Below, piece after piece: positions 11,350 to 21,900 of a stretch of 64,000 bases of DNA. The stretch covers positions 60,807,673-60,871,672 of the forward strand of contig NC_090288.1 in NCBI RefSeq assembly GCF_037392515.1, read 5' to 3'. The notes under the pieces are model-generated. The model saw nothing but the letters and a program-made list of their open reading frames with translations, was not told the DNA's origin and ran no database searches. Every line of letters starts with the position of its first letter. Position 1 is the stretch's first letter. A program made the translations under genes and the position numbers. The DNA is from Haliotis asinina. Lineage: Eukaryota; Mollusca; Gastropoda; Lepetellida; Haliotidae.

Positions 11350-13380
11350 CAAACTTCTTTAGCATGGACATTTCTGCAATAATTTATTCCATTTACTAAT
11401 TCATTAAGAGGTACATCGTTATGACTAGTATACTGTTAAATATACATCGTTTCACTGAATGTATTTAGTTATGTTTTATTCTCTTTATAACAACACTCGC
11501 ACACACGCACACACGCACACAAACACCAAACACTATTTCGATTTCCATGGAAACGACTTAGTCTAAACAGGGAGTATGAGCTTCACTCAAAAGAACTCAA
11601 AAGCTATCTTCAACAAAGCGTGGTACATACATCAAACAACCTAAGCGGTGCCTTTTCTTATTTACAGATGTTTACATATACGTTTAGCTTGATTTCCATG
11701 GAAACGTGGTGGACTAAGTCTCAAGAAGGAGGGCTGGGTTTCCTTACCGGAGCACAACTCTAAAACCTTTCAATATCTTTCTGTAAGAATTTTGCAGATG
11801 TATCAAATAGATTTTGAAAAAGTGTTTTTTGCTACTTACAGATTTTTTAGCTATACGTTTTTCATAATATCCATGCAGGGGTTTAACACTTTTTCCAAGT
11901 CCACTGGCCCCAGGTCCAGAAAAGTTTTAAAATCCACATGACCAAATCTCATTTGATGATTAACATTAACAATCTGAGCTCGTGGCAGATTGCATTTCTA
12001 TTTCATTATCAAAATACATATATTTTAGTAGTGTGGCACTACTGTACCCGAGTAAAGTTTAATTTAATGTGGATATTTATTTGACTGACCGTCGGGCAAC
12101 AGTATTTTTACACCCCTGCCATGGAAACGGTGTTTTATTACTTTCATACATTTATACATATACTACTAGACATACACTGGATATGTAAAATGTACACTTC
12201 AATTATCAACACTTAAGTCATGATATCTAGGTCATTGCTAAGTGCAGGTAATGCGAAAATGTAACAGATTGGTTCATTTATGCTGTGAATAATTCGCAAT
12301 GATCCTGTACAAAATTATAGCGATTGCTGACAACGTTGATTCATCATTTTATGAGCGCTTTGACAGATAATTCAGGCTGTTATCAATTTCCTTGATGTAG
12401 CTATATCTGTTATTTTTTCATGCTTTGAATTGTTCAGTTTTCCAAATATGTCTTTTATTGCTTAAAAAATGAAAACAAATCTATTAAATGAGAGGGTAAG
12501 CTGTTTAATACATAAAAGGCATGTAGAATACATTCGGAATCAGTTTTACTAAAGCATAGATCATCATCAACTAAAAGCTCATTTTCAGTAAATCCTTTTT
12601 CGTGTATATTAATCTGTTTTGAACGTCTAATAGCTTGCAATCATTTGTTTATTTCCTGTAACAAGCAAAGGCATCATTACAGATGATATCGTGATCAAAA
12701 ACAGAGGTCAAGTGCCCCAATACTTTGGGAATATCATCATTCTTAATGGATTTATCATAAAGTATACTTTGTCTTGCATCATTTGAGATCATATCAAGAT
12801 TAATACTGTTGATATTCAGCTGACATAAACGATGAGTTGTTGCGTTGAGTTGATGAGTAAGATGCCTACAGGTACCTGAAGCATTGTGTAATAACTGCTG
12901 ATAATATAACTGCAAGATGATATGCCGGGGAAATTGGTGTTCTTCTGATGACTCTTGTATATGGTCTATATAAATCAGCACAACATGATACAGTGGAACA
13001 AGTCCCACACAAAAGGAATAAGAGACAGTGAAATCATGAATATTTCTAAATAATGCTTTATCAAGTAAACACTATAGTTTTGTTCACTATGAGAAGTGAG
13101 TATACGTACGCACATGTACTTACATAACTTACATGACTTACATGACTTACATGACATACGCGGTGGCTGATTTGATCGAATGAGTTAGATGTTGATATTT
13201 CCCACAAGTTTATAACTATTAATGCAATGTTGTTTACTTGAGATTGACGTAAATCTTGTTCAGGATAAGAAATTAATGCATTTTCTCGTAACATGAATCA
13301 TCTTGGATGTAGATTTTAGCTGTGAATCAATAGAACATGACGATTACATACCACCTTTGGATGTATGTGTTTTAACCTTT
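11350..13380. other. Spacer between the duplicated genes
   Basis: No gene is supported. It holds a short (ACAC)n-like run near 11500 and a 'gatttccatggaaac' word that recurs at about 11540 and 11690, with a partial match near 12120. It also holds a small ACTTACATG repeat near 13120-13155. Confidence 0.5.
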
Positions 13381-13383
13381 TCA

Positions 13384-13570
13384 TTATGCATAGTTCGAGA
13401 GTTCGATGCGACCATATGGTCACAGAAAAGATCCGGGTTTGATTCTCCACATGGGTAGTATCGGGTACAATGTATTAAGCCCATATATGGTGTTCCCCGT
13501 CTAGATACTGTTGGTATATTGCTAAACGCTTATTGCTAAACACTTGTACTCACTCACCCACTCACTCACT
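13384..13570 (+). mobile_element. tRNA-headed SINE (family A), diverged
   Basis: The B-box-like 'gggtttgattctccacatggg' is followed by 'gtacaatgta', a body with 'tatattgctaaacgcttattgctaaac' and a CACTCACCCACTCACTCACTGG tail. It lies about 165 bp before the second duplicated block begins. Confidence 0.65.
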
Positions 13571-13736
13571 GGATACGAGTCGATATGATATTCCTTTATG
13601 TTTTTCTTGGACTATATATAATTAGACAGTCTTGACCATCGTGACCGATGTCATAAATTGTGTTAATATCGCTATTCATAGCAGTTCAACAGAGACCGTG
13701 TTATCAGGGTTGTGTCTTTGTCAGAAGATCTTGTTG

Positions 13737-15975
13737 TACAGTTCAGTTTATGAGTTATGTCAATGATGAGCTTGCAGGAAATGGCCAAGTGCCGAGGAAT
13801 ACCCTCATATGTATTATGATTTGTGTTTTGATAAACGGTGATTACTAACTTGATCAAACTGGCAGTGACTTATTTCAATGCCATTTTTGAAGTTGGAAGT
13901 CAGATCGAACAAGTATATAAGCTCTAACTTTTTATAGCTCTAGAACAGACGTTTCATGCAGGTTCTTGCATCGTTTTCAAGTATGAATATTCAAACTCAC
14001 CTTAACATCCACATTCACTATTGCGTTATTTCCGCTGACTATCCACAGAAATGCATCTTTATATGGACTTGAAAGCTACACCAATTACTGTCAGTAACTC
14101 CAGTTCCAAAGAACTATAGCACTGTATATGAAATCAGTTGTCGAATGTTACAGAGATGTTGTTGAATATTGATTGATCTGTTCTAGGATGGCTAGCATGA
14201 TCCGGTTGAGAAGGCTCAGAAGTATGTCATGGCGGTGCATGTTGACCCTGCTGTGTATTATGACTGCTCTGGTCAGTTTGCTGAGCAGAGAGTTCGTTAC
14301 TGTTGCCAAGGACGATAGGGCAGTGGCGATCACGACAAGTACAACAAAGACTGGTAAACCATCGAGGCAAATAACCGACCCGCCAACCACCCCAAAGACG
14401 ATCAATAAACACAAGGCAGATATTACGAGAGCTTCGAAAAGAGTCCACGCGGTGTCTGACGCCATGCTGAAATTTCTCCACATTACACATAATAAAGGGG
14501 ATGTTTGGGATAATTTACATTTGTACAAATTCTCTATGAACGCCGACAACTGTAAGGGTAGGGCCTCCGTAGTGGTAATAGTGCATAGTGCCATGTATAA
14601 CACACACAAACGAGACAAAATTAGGAAAGACATAAGGGGCAGTGACTCAAAGCGCGAACCATTATTGACTGTTGTTTTTCTAGTCGGGGAAACGACCAAC
14701 GCATCATTACAGGCAAAAGTTAAAAGGGAATCGCAAAAGTATCAAGACATTGTACAAGGGAATTTCATAGATTCTTACCACAACCTGACCCACAAGCACA
14801 TCATGGGTTACCACTGGGTTATCAATCATTGTAAAACTGTACGCTATGTTATCAAAATTGACGATGATGTCGTTGTCCACGTTGACAACGTCTTAAGGTA
14901 CCTGTTGTTGAACCCTCTTCCTGAAGAGCATATTATGTGCGTCGTTCTGCAGGGTAGCATGAAGAGAACAACCGGAAAGTGGGCCATTTCTGATCAGGAA
15001 TACCCTTTTATCAGGTACCCTCGATATTGTGCTGGATTTGCATACATGACAACGCTGTCAGTTGTCAAGAGACTGTACGCTGCTTCATCTTACACCAAGT
15101 CAATATGGATTGATGATACTTATGCTACCGGCCTTCTTGCACTTGTAACCAACACCAAACTGATACGTTTTCCCAATGGACAATACTATAACGGGGTGCA
15201 GAAGCCACCCGCACGATATAAAACAGAAGGGATGTTTATATTGTACCGTGATTAAGTACGTGATTTGAAGCATAAGATGAACGCGATGTGGATGTCCAAA
15301 CTATAGATACAGCTGCCGCTATCCCAAGGAGAGTTATTGTCCAAGTGGCTATATAACAGAGTCATATATATATATCACTTTTGCTCAGCAACCATTGTTT
15401 CTGTAGAACGTCGTCAGTTATTGAATGATTGAAGTGACGTCTATGAAGAGGGCATTAACATTTGCTCACCGTGTTTTACTGCACAAACGTTTTTGAACGA
15501 AATGGATAATAAATATATTGTTGCACACACCTATGCGTAACTTGTGCTAGCGGGTGTATTGCCGTCGATCTCGTTCGGGGATAAAACATTTCACACTCGT
15601 TTCGCATCAATCGTATGACACGCATGTTCGTGTAATAATCTCTACGTAGGGAACTGTGGCGTGTTGGTGGTGCTGCTTGCATAAGGTGGGTTACAATTAT
15701 ACATTGCGGGTAATTCTGCTAGTGTAATGGGAATTAATATTATGTACACAAGTCGGCATGCCTGTCTACAGGCTATCTTGCTGGTATAATGGGAATTATG
15801 TACACAAGGAGGAATGCCTGCCTACCGGTGACCCTGCTACTATATATTCAGGTATGTATAGGGCCTGGGGTGGTCGATCTCTGGAAAATGTTACTGGACA
15901 ATGGGGCTGCCTTGTGCAGATAACAGGACTTGTCAATCTCGTACACAAAGTCATTTCTGATTAAACATGTTTTTC
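13737..15975 (+). repeat. Segmental duplication, copy 2 (partner 9262-11345)
   Basis: Matches copy 1 upstream of, through and downstream of the galactosyltransferase gene. The 3' part near 15668-15960 holds the same words as 11155-11330, separated by an extra internal stretch. This stretch repeats 'ctatcttgctggtataatgggaattatgtacacaag' in two overlapping forms (15720-15810). Confidence 0.75.
14188..15255 (+). CDS. Beta-1,3-galactosyltransferase-like protein, GT31 family (tandem copy 2)
   Basis: Encodes 355 residues and is collinear with copy 1: N-terminal signal anchor, Thr/Lys-rich stem, and a GT31 domain with KIDDDVVV (DDD at 225-227) and DDTYATG. Differences from copy 1 cluster in the N-terminal 105 residues and in the last third. 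The block from about WDNLHLYKF to HIMCVVL is almost identical, which suggests gene conversion. The NAS site of the stem in copy 1 is KPS here, so that glycosylation site is lost. The start is the ATG after the same TGTTCTAG as in copy 1. Both copies have intact reading frames and look functional. The role is as for copy 1: a UDP-sugar-dependent glycosyltransferase of the Golgi, with unknown acceptor. Confidence 0.93.
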   Translation: MASMIRLRRLRSMSWRCMLTLLCIMTALVSLLSREFVTVAKDDRAVAITTSTTKTGKPSRQITDPPTTPKTINKHKADITRASKRVHAVSDAMLKFLHITHNKGDVWDNLHLYKFSMNADNCKGRASVVVIVHSAMYNTHKRDKIRKDIRGSDSKREPLLTVVFLVGETTNASLQAKVKRESQKYQDIVQGNFIDSYHNLTHKHIMGYHWVINHCKTVRYVIKIDDDVVVHVDNVLRYLLLNPLPEEHIMCVVLQGSMKRTTGKWAISDQEYPFIRYPRYCAGFAYMTTLSVVKRLYAASSYTKSIWIDDTYATGLLALVTNTKLIRFPNGQYYNGVQKPPARYKTEGMFILYRD

Positions 15976-16374
15976 ATTTAACCTGTTCTGTTAACCCACA
16001 TATGCATAGTGTCTTAGATTTTCCTCAGATTTTGTGAGCAAGTTTTTTTTTGACAAGCAATGATAGGAATGGGGTGTCATTTTACCATAAAATTGTTTTT
16101 ACCCCCGTCCCCGTCCTGCAAAGTGCGTCGTAGAAATAGTACGATATGCACAGATGGGTGCAGGATTATTTTCCAGTGTTGGGTAGGCGCGTTCACAAGC
16201 ACGATAAAATGCCAGTACCAGTGTATGCATCTTCCTTCGTGGAGAACGTGGACAGCCTTTTGTACATACCGAAACATGAGTCTCCTTGACTTCAGACAAT
16301 GACCTGCCTTTCAGCCGATCCGAATTTTCTCCAGTGAAAGTGAAAATAGACACCATCAACGACTCTGGTTACAC

Positions 16375-16499
16375 TGAATTCCAAGTCATTGTTTCATAAG
16401 AAAATTTCTCTATTTTATGTCGAGGTTTAGACAAGTCAAGTGAATTCCAAGTCATTGTTTCATAAGAAAATTTCTCTATTTTATGTCGAGGTTTAGACA
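16375..16499. repeat. Fresh tandem duplication, period 66 bp
   Basis: The stretch starting 'tgaattccaagtcattg' at 16375 is repeated at 16441 with no differences over about 59 bases. The copies are joined by a short AGTCAAG spacer. The identity implies a recent event. Nothing else is seen from 15980 to 16880. Confidence 0.9.
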
Positions 16500-16918
16500 G
16501 CATACCTTAACTAAGAAATCACGGCCTCTGTTTGATGAGGTCGTAAAATGATTCACAATGCATCAGACTAACTTGTTAGGTGTTTAGGGGGTGGGTGTGG
16601 GGGGTGTGGTGTGGTGGGACGTCGGGTGACAAAGTTTATTTTGCAGACTGTGTAACTGACCTGTATTGTCACCAAGCCTAGGCAGGAGCGGCATGGTTTA
16701 CACACCTGAAGCCGTATTAAAAGCTTGGTTAAAACAAAACATGCAGGAACTGGATCAGGAGGCTGAAGATCATGTGCCATATGTTTAAGAATCATATCCC
16801 AATGTGTAACTCCAACCACCACCCACACCCCTCCAGTGTTTCATGTCCCTAGATTATACTAAACAATGATTCTGTTCCGATGGAGACTGCTTCGATGTGT
16901 TTTCAGAAAACAACAGTA

Positions 16919-17060
16919 ACCCATGCTTGCAAGAGCGACTAATAACATCGGGGGGTTAACGCTGTTTTCAGCATGATTCCAGATACATGGCAGCAATCTG
17001 TAAATAATCGAATCTGGACACGAAAATCCAGTATAAACAGCTTGAGCGTCCACTTACACA
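16919..17060 (-). mobile_element. Short interspersed repeat (family B), rearranged
   Basis: On the minus strand, 17058-16960 reads 'GACGCTCAAGCTGTT ... CAGATTCGATTATTTACAGA ... CTGGAATCATGCTGA', the 3' half of family B. Next to it, 16919-16955 reads 'acccatgcttgcaagagcgactaa' on the plus strand, which resembles the 5' half in the opposite direction. The copy is therefore inverted or composite. Confidence 0.55.
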
Positions 17061-17061
17061 G

Positions 17062-18215
17062 CTGGGATACTATGACGTGTCCATAAATGACGTGTCGCCT
17101 CTTGACCATGACAATCGAGGCTTTGAGATGCTCCCTTTGTTGCTCAGATTTCTCGTCTTTTCACGTTAGTATCTCCCGTTATCAATTGCCGACCAACCGA
17201 CTGCTAGATTAGGGTCGCATGTTATGAGCGGATTATTGCCCTCAGTTGTGATAAACAATGATATACATTGCCCACAAACATTTCCCACTGATTCCCTCGT
17301 TAACTTAGTGTTGTGGTAAAAATCTATCTAGTTTCACAAGAACTAGGGGATGTGTTGGAAAGACAAGCGTTTTATTGATCACATATAAAAATGCATGTAA
17401 CTTGTTATATATACCATTAAATGGTTGGACATATTTCTCACGACTGTGCACAGACGTAAGTACGCTCTGGCATACATTGAGTACTTTGGGCCAAATTGCG
17501 GTATAATACATAAACATAGCAACGTTGATACAGTGAGTTCACGAAGACAGAATTTGACATTAACCAATGACAAGAAGTACAATTTGCGGAACGACTGATT
17601 AATGGCACACTGCCATCGACATATAGAATCAGAGCTATTTTTATTTTTATTGTTGGAAATGACGGTAATATACGAAGAAATGAAAGGATAGCTCCTTAAA
17701 GGTCAGTTAGTGAGATATACAAGAGTGTACTGTACAAAACAAAGCCAATGCTAGGCATATATCTATCACAAAGTATCAGGTACAGGTTTCTTATTAAATG
17801 CTGCTTAGATGCAAAAGAACATGGGCCCCTTATACAATCTTTATACTCAGTGTGGGAGATAGTTTCCCAATGTTGCTAGCTAGTCTGGATAATTATGCCT
17901 GAAAGTTACTAGCCCACAAAAAAGTTTACTAGCACGAATTTGAGTGTAGAAAGTAAGAAAAAGATTACAGAAATAGATGTGAATAAGATATTGTCGACAT
18001 GACACAGGTTCATCATTAAACTGCTGACAGTTTTCATCAGGTCATGATCCTCCATGATTTAAAAGTGTATAATAACGTAACAGGTCGGAGAATGTGAATG
18101 TTCAAGGTGTTTTTCCCAGCGCGTATGCATATGTGGTGTGCTGGATCATATTGGTATGGCTGTCTGTAAGGGATTTGGGGGTGGCGAGTCTCTGTGGTGT
18201 GCTATTGTGGTCTGT
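17062..18215. other. Gene-free stretch
   Basis: No supported coding frame or repeat. It lies downstream of the SSUH2-like gene and may hold the end of its 3' UTR. I could not fix a polyadenylation site. Confidence 0.4.
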
Positions 18216-18217
18216 GT

Positions 18218-18931
18218 GCCTCTCCAGGATGTTGGTTTGCGGAAGCCCAGGAGCGTGTTGATCTGGTGGATCTTTTAAGGATGTTGGTCTGGTGTGGCTC
18301 TTGGGGATGTTGATCTGGTGTGGCTCAAGGGGTTGTTGGTCGGGTGTGGCTCTAGAGGATGCTGACCTGGTGTGGCCCAAGAGGATGTTGGTCGGGTGTG
18401 GCTCTAGAGGATGCTGACCTGGTGTGGCTCAAGAGGATGTTGGTCGGGTGTGGCTCTAGGGGATGTTGATCTGGTGTGGCTCAAGGGGATGTTGGTCGGG
18501 TGTGGCTCTTGAGGATGTGCACCTGGTGTGGCTGTAGAGGATGTTGGTCTGGTGTGGCTGTAGAGGATGTTGATCTGGTGTGGCTCTAGAATATGTTCGT
18601 TGGGTGTGGTTTTGGAGGATATCGATCTGGCAGGTCTCATAAAGATATTGGACTGCTGTGATTCAAGAGGATGTTTGTCTGGAGTTGACCATGAGGATGT
18701 TGATCTTAAGTTACTCTAGAGGATGTTAGTCTTGAGTTGCTCTCGAGGATGATGGCCTGGTGTTGCGCCAGAGAATGCTGGTCTGGTGTCTCTGGAGGAT
18801 GGTGGTCTGGTGTGTCGCAAGGATGATAGTCTGATGAGTCTCTGGGGAATGTTGGTCAGGTGTATATCTGGAGCTTGTCCGCGGACATCTCCAAGGGTTG
18901 GCGGTTTGATCTGTTTCTCTAGAGGATGTTG
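18218..18931. repeat. 26-bp minisatellite seeded at the SSUH2 stop codon
   Basis: About 27 degenerate copies of a 26-bp unit. In gene sense the unit reads AACATCCTCTAGAG followed by CCACACCAGATC. The last codons of the SSUH2-like gene are AAC ATC CTC TAG, then AGAAACAGATC. The array therefore starts at, and appears to copy, the end of the reading frame and the first bases of the 3' UTR. Open minus-strand frames rich in Pro, His and Thr across it are repeat artefacts. Confidence 0.85.
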
Positions 18932-21900
18932 CAGCCCCAGCAGCAGGTCTGTGGGTATTTAGGGGCGTAAACCTTGTTCTCAAAACCATAGATGAAGAAG
19001 TCCGAATCCGACTCCTTCCAGTGGAAGAAGGCCTGTGTGACGGGCACAATCCGTACTTGGTGGCGCTGCAAATACAACGTTTGGTGAAAGTATCTGGAAT
19101 GTCTATACTCACTCAGACGCATTCGGTTCTATTTATATGGCAACATGATTACATGGTACAGCAACAAAGTAAGATAGGTACCAGGACTACTAAATAGCAT
19201 TATTCAAAGCGGCATCATACCCAACTCGGTCACGCAACAGGAGAGTGTACGAGATCATAACCTGGTCTACCTAGCATTCAGTCAGATGGCTCCACACCAC
19301 TATCACCCAGTAGGAGAATGTATGAGACCATAACTTGGTCTACCTAGCATTCAGTCAGATGGCTCCACACCACTATCACCCAGTAGGAGAATGTATGAGA
19401 CCATAACTTGGTCTACCTAGCATTCAGTCAGATGGCTCCACACCACTATCACCCAGTAGGAGAATGTATGAGACCATAACTTGGTCTACCTAGCATTCAG
19501 TCAGATGGCTCCACACCACTATCACCCAGTAGGAGAATGTATGAGACCATAACTTGGTCTACCTAGCATGCAGTCAGATGGCTCCACACCACTATCACCC
19601 AGTAGGAGAATGTATGAGACCATAACTTGGTCTACCTAGCATTCAGTCAGATGGCTCCACACCACTATCACCCAGTAGGAGAATGTATGAGACCATAACT
19701 TGGTCTACCTAGCATTCAGTCAGATGGCTCCACACCACTATCACCCAGTAGGAGAATGTATGAGACCATAACTTGGTCTACCTAGCATTCAGTCAGATGG
19801 CTCCACACCACTATCACCCAGTAGGAGAATGTATGAGACCATAACTTGGTCTACCTAGCATTCAGTCAGATGGCTCCACACCACTATCACCCAGTAGGAG
19901 AATGTATGAGACCATAACTTGGTCTACCTAGCATGCAGTCAGATGGCTCCACACCACTATCACCCAGTAGGAGAATGTATGAGACCATAACTTGGTCTAC
20001 CTAGCATTCAGTCAGATGGCTCCACACCACTATCACCCAGTAGGAGAATGTATGAGATCATAACTTGGTCTACCTAGCATTCAGTCAGATGGCTCCACAC
20101 CACTATCACCCAGTAGGAGAATGTATGAGACCATAACTTGGTCTACCTAGCATTCAGTCAGATGGCCCACTGGGTATGATTGGTTTTATGTTGTTGGTTA
20201 GTACTGTACCATCCACACCACTATCACGCAAATGAAACTCCATCCACAGAAAGCGAACACTTGACCCATTAGACTAACCCCTTGCATCACAAGAACTTCT
20301 GATAAAGAATCAATGTTTGTTTAAAGAGGGACGGTAACAAGAACTTCTGATAAAGAATCAATGTTTGGTTACAGAGGGATGGTATGTGGCATGGCACGCA
20401 TAGGTTATTGGTTTGGTTTGGATTGTGCACTTGGTTTACTTTTGGATTCAGGGCAGTGGGGTAGTGTATTTTTTTACACTATTTCCATCTTTTGAAGTTC
20501 CATTTTTCATCTTGTGTGAGTTGTCATAGATCAAGTTTGCATCAGAGGTTATTGTTGTGCTACTGCTGAGGAAGTATTAAAACAGATGCAGACATACACA
20601 TGTATAGGTTATAATACAACACGTATAATATATCGAATTTGCAACATATGCCTACCTACAAAATGTCATATACACACACATACACATACAGATGTAGCAG
20701 TGATGAAATATCTGGGTTTGAACCCTTGATACATCATGAGCTTATTCAATATTTTATTACTGTCTCAATTGTATTTTTAGGAATGTCATTATGTTGTGGT
20801 TGAGGTCATTTTAATATATGTTATAAAATGCAAATAAAAAATGTATATAAAGAAAATGGGCTACAAAAAAGGTTTTAGGTGGCAGTATTCTTTTAAATTA
20901 TTAAGTTCATTTGTGGTGAAGGAGTTCATCAATTATCTTGATGGAAAAGGTAGCAAAAGAAATGCATTTATTTTGAGATCACTGTATATAGTGAAGGCTG
21001 TCAGTCAAAGATCATAGTTCAAGGGGTTGTCATGTCAGGTCATGACACTGGAAATTGTTTATCACGTGGTCAGCTATGCTCATTTCTGATTGGTTGATGA
21101 GCCAATAGTTGGTTCTGCATGTTGCACCTGAACAATTAACCTTCACTTCACATTGGGACACAGAGATAGACAGGTGAGCCATTTTTTGTGTTGGCATGAC
21201 ATGTTCTAAGTGCTTGTTGGTGCGAGTAGAGCAGGTATTATAATTCAATTCTTAGTGGAATATTATTGCATCTTTAGCTGTAATTGTATTACAACTTTTT
21301 GTAGTTAATAAGTTAACATTTGATTTTGCTTTGAATAAGCTTTAGCATCAGCGTTATAAACTTAGTTACTGTTTAAATGAAATAGTGCTACTTTATTGTA
21401 CAGTTTTCTGCACTTTACTGGTCCCAAGGGTGATTTGTGACTGAATGAATTTTTCTGCTGTTTGTGTACTGCAGACGGTAGCGTGTATGCCATGCGGTCA
21501 TGGAAGGCAAGGGCGTCGCCATGTGCTCGCTAGGCTGTGTTACTTTTCTTTTATTCTTTGTATGTATTGGGAGACTATATATCATGTAATATTTGAAATG
21601 GGCATTTGTATCTTAAGGCATTTGTATCTTAAGAAATGAAATGAAGTACATTGTAACCTAAATGTGCATGAATCTGTAATGCCTGTTCTAAGTTGATCTT
21701 GAACTTAAATGTGATATGTTGAAATGTAAGAATTCCCTAAATGTTCCAGGGCATTGAATACTAGCGGCTTACGCTGGATCACCAGAACTAGAATAAAAGG
21801 CTTGAACCCCATACAGCCTCCATCGTCATTTCCCGGCGAATAGAGCTATTACACAGATATATTGCATGCACATACATATATAATGTATTCAGTTGTCAGT

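Noticed and set aside
18102-18640. Pro/His/Thr-rich minus-strand frames
   Set aside because: They are translations of the 26-bp array downstream of the SSUH2 stop codon.
19240-20166. CRISPR-like array
   Set aside because: Copies are contiguous with no unique spacers, and the window is clearly eukaryotic.
21760-21860. Possible solo long terminal repeat
   Set aside because: An 'aataaaaggcttgaacc' word looked promising, but no paired ends, target duplication or internal domain could be found.
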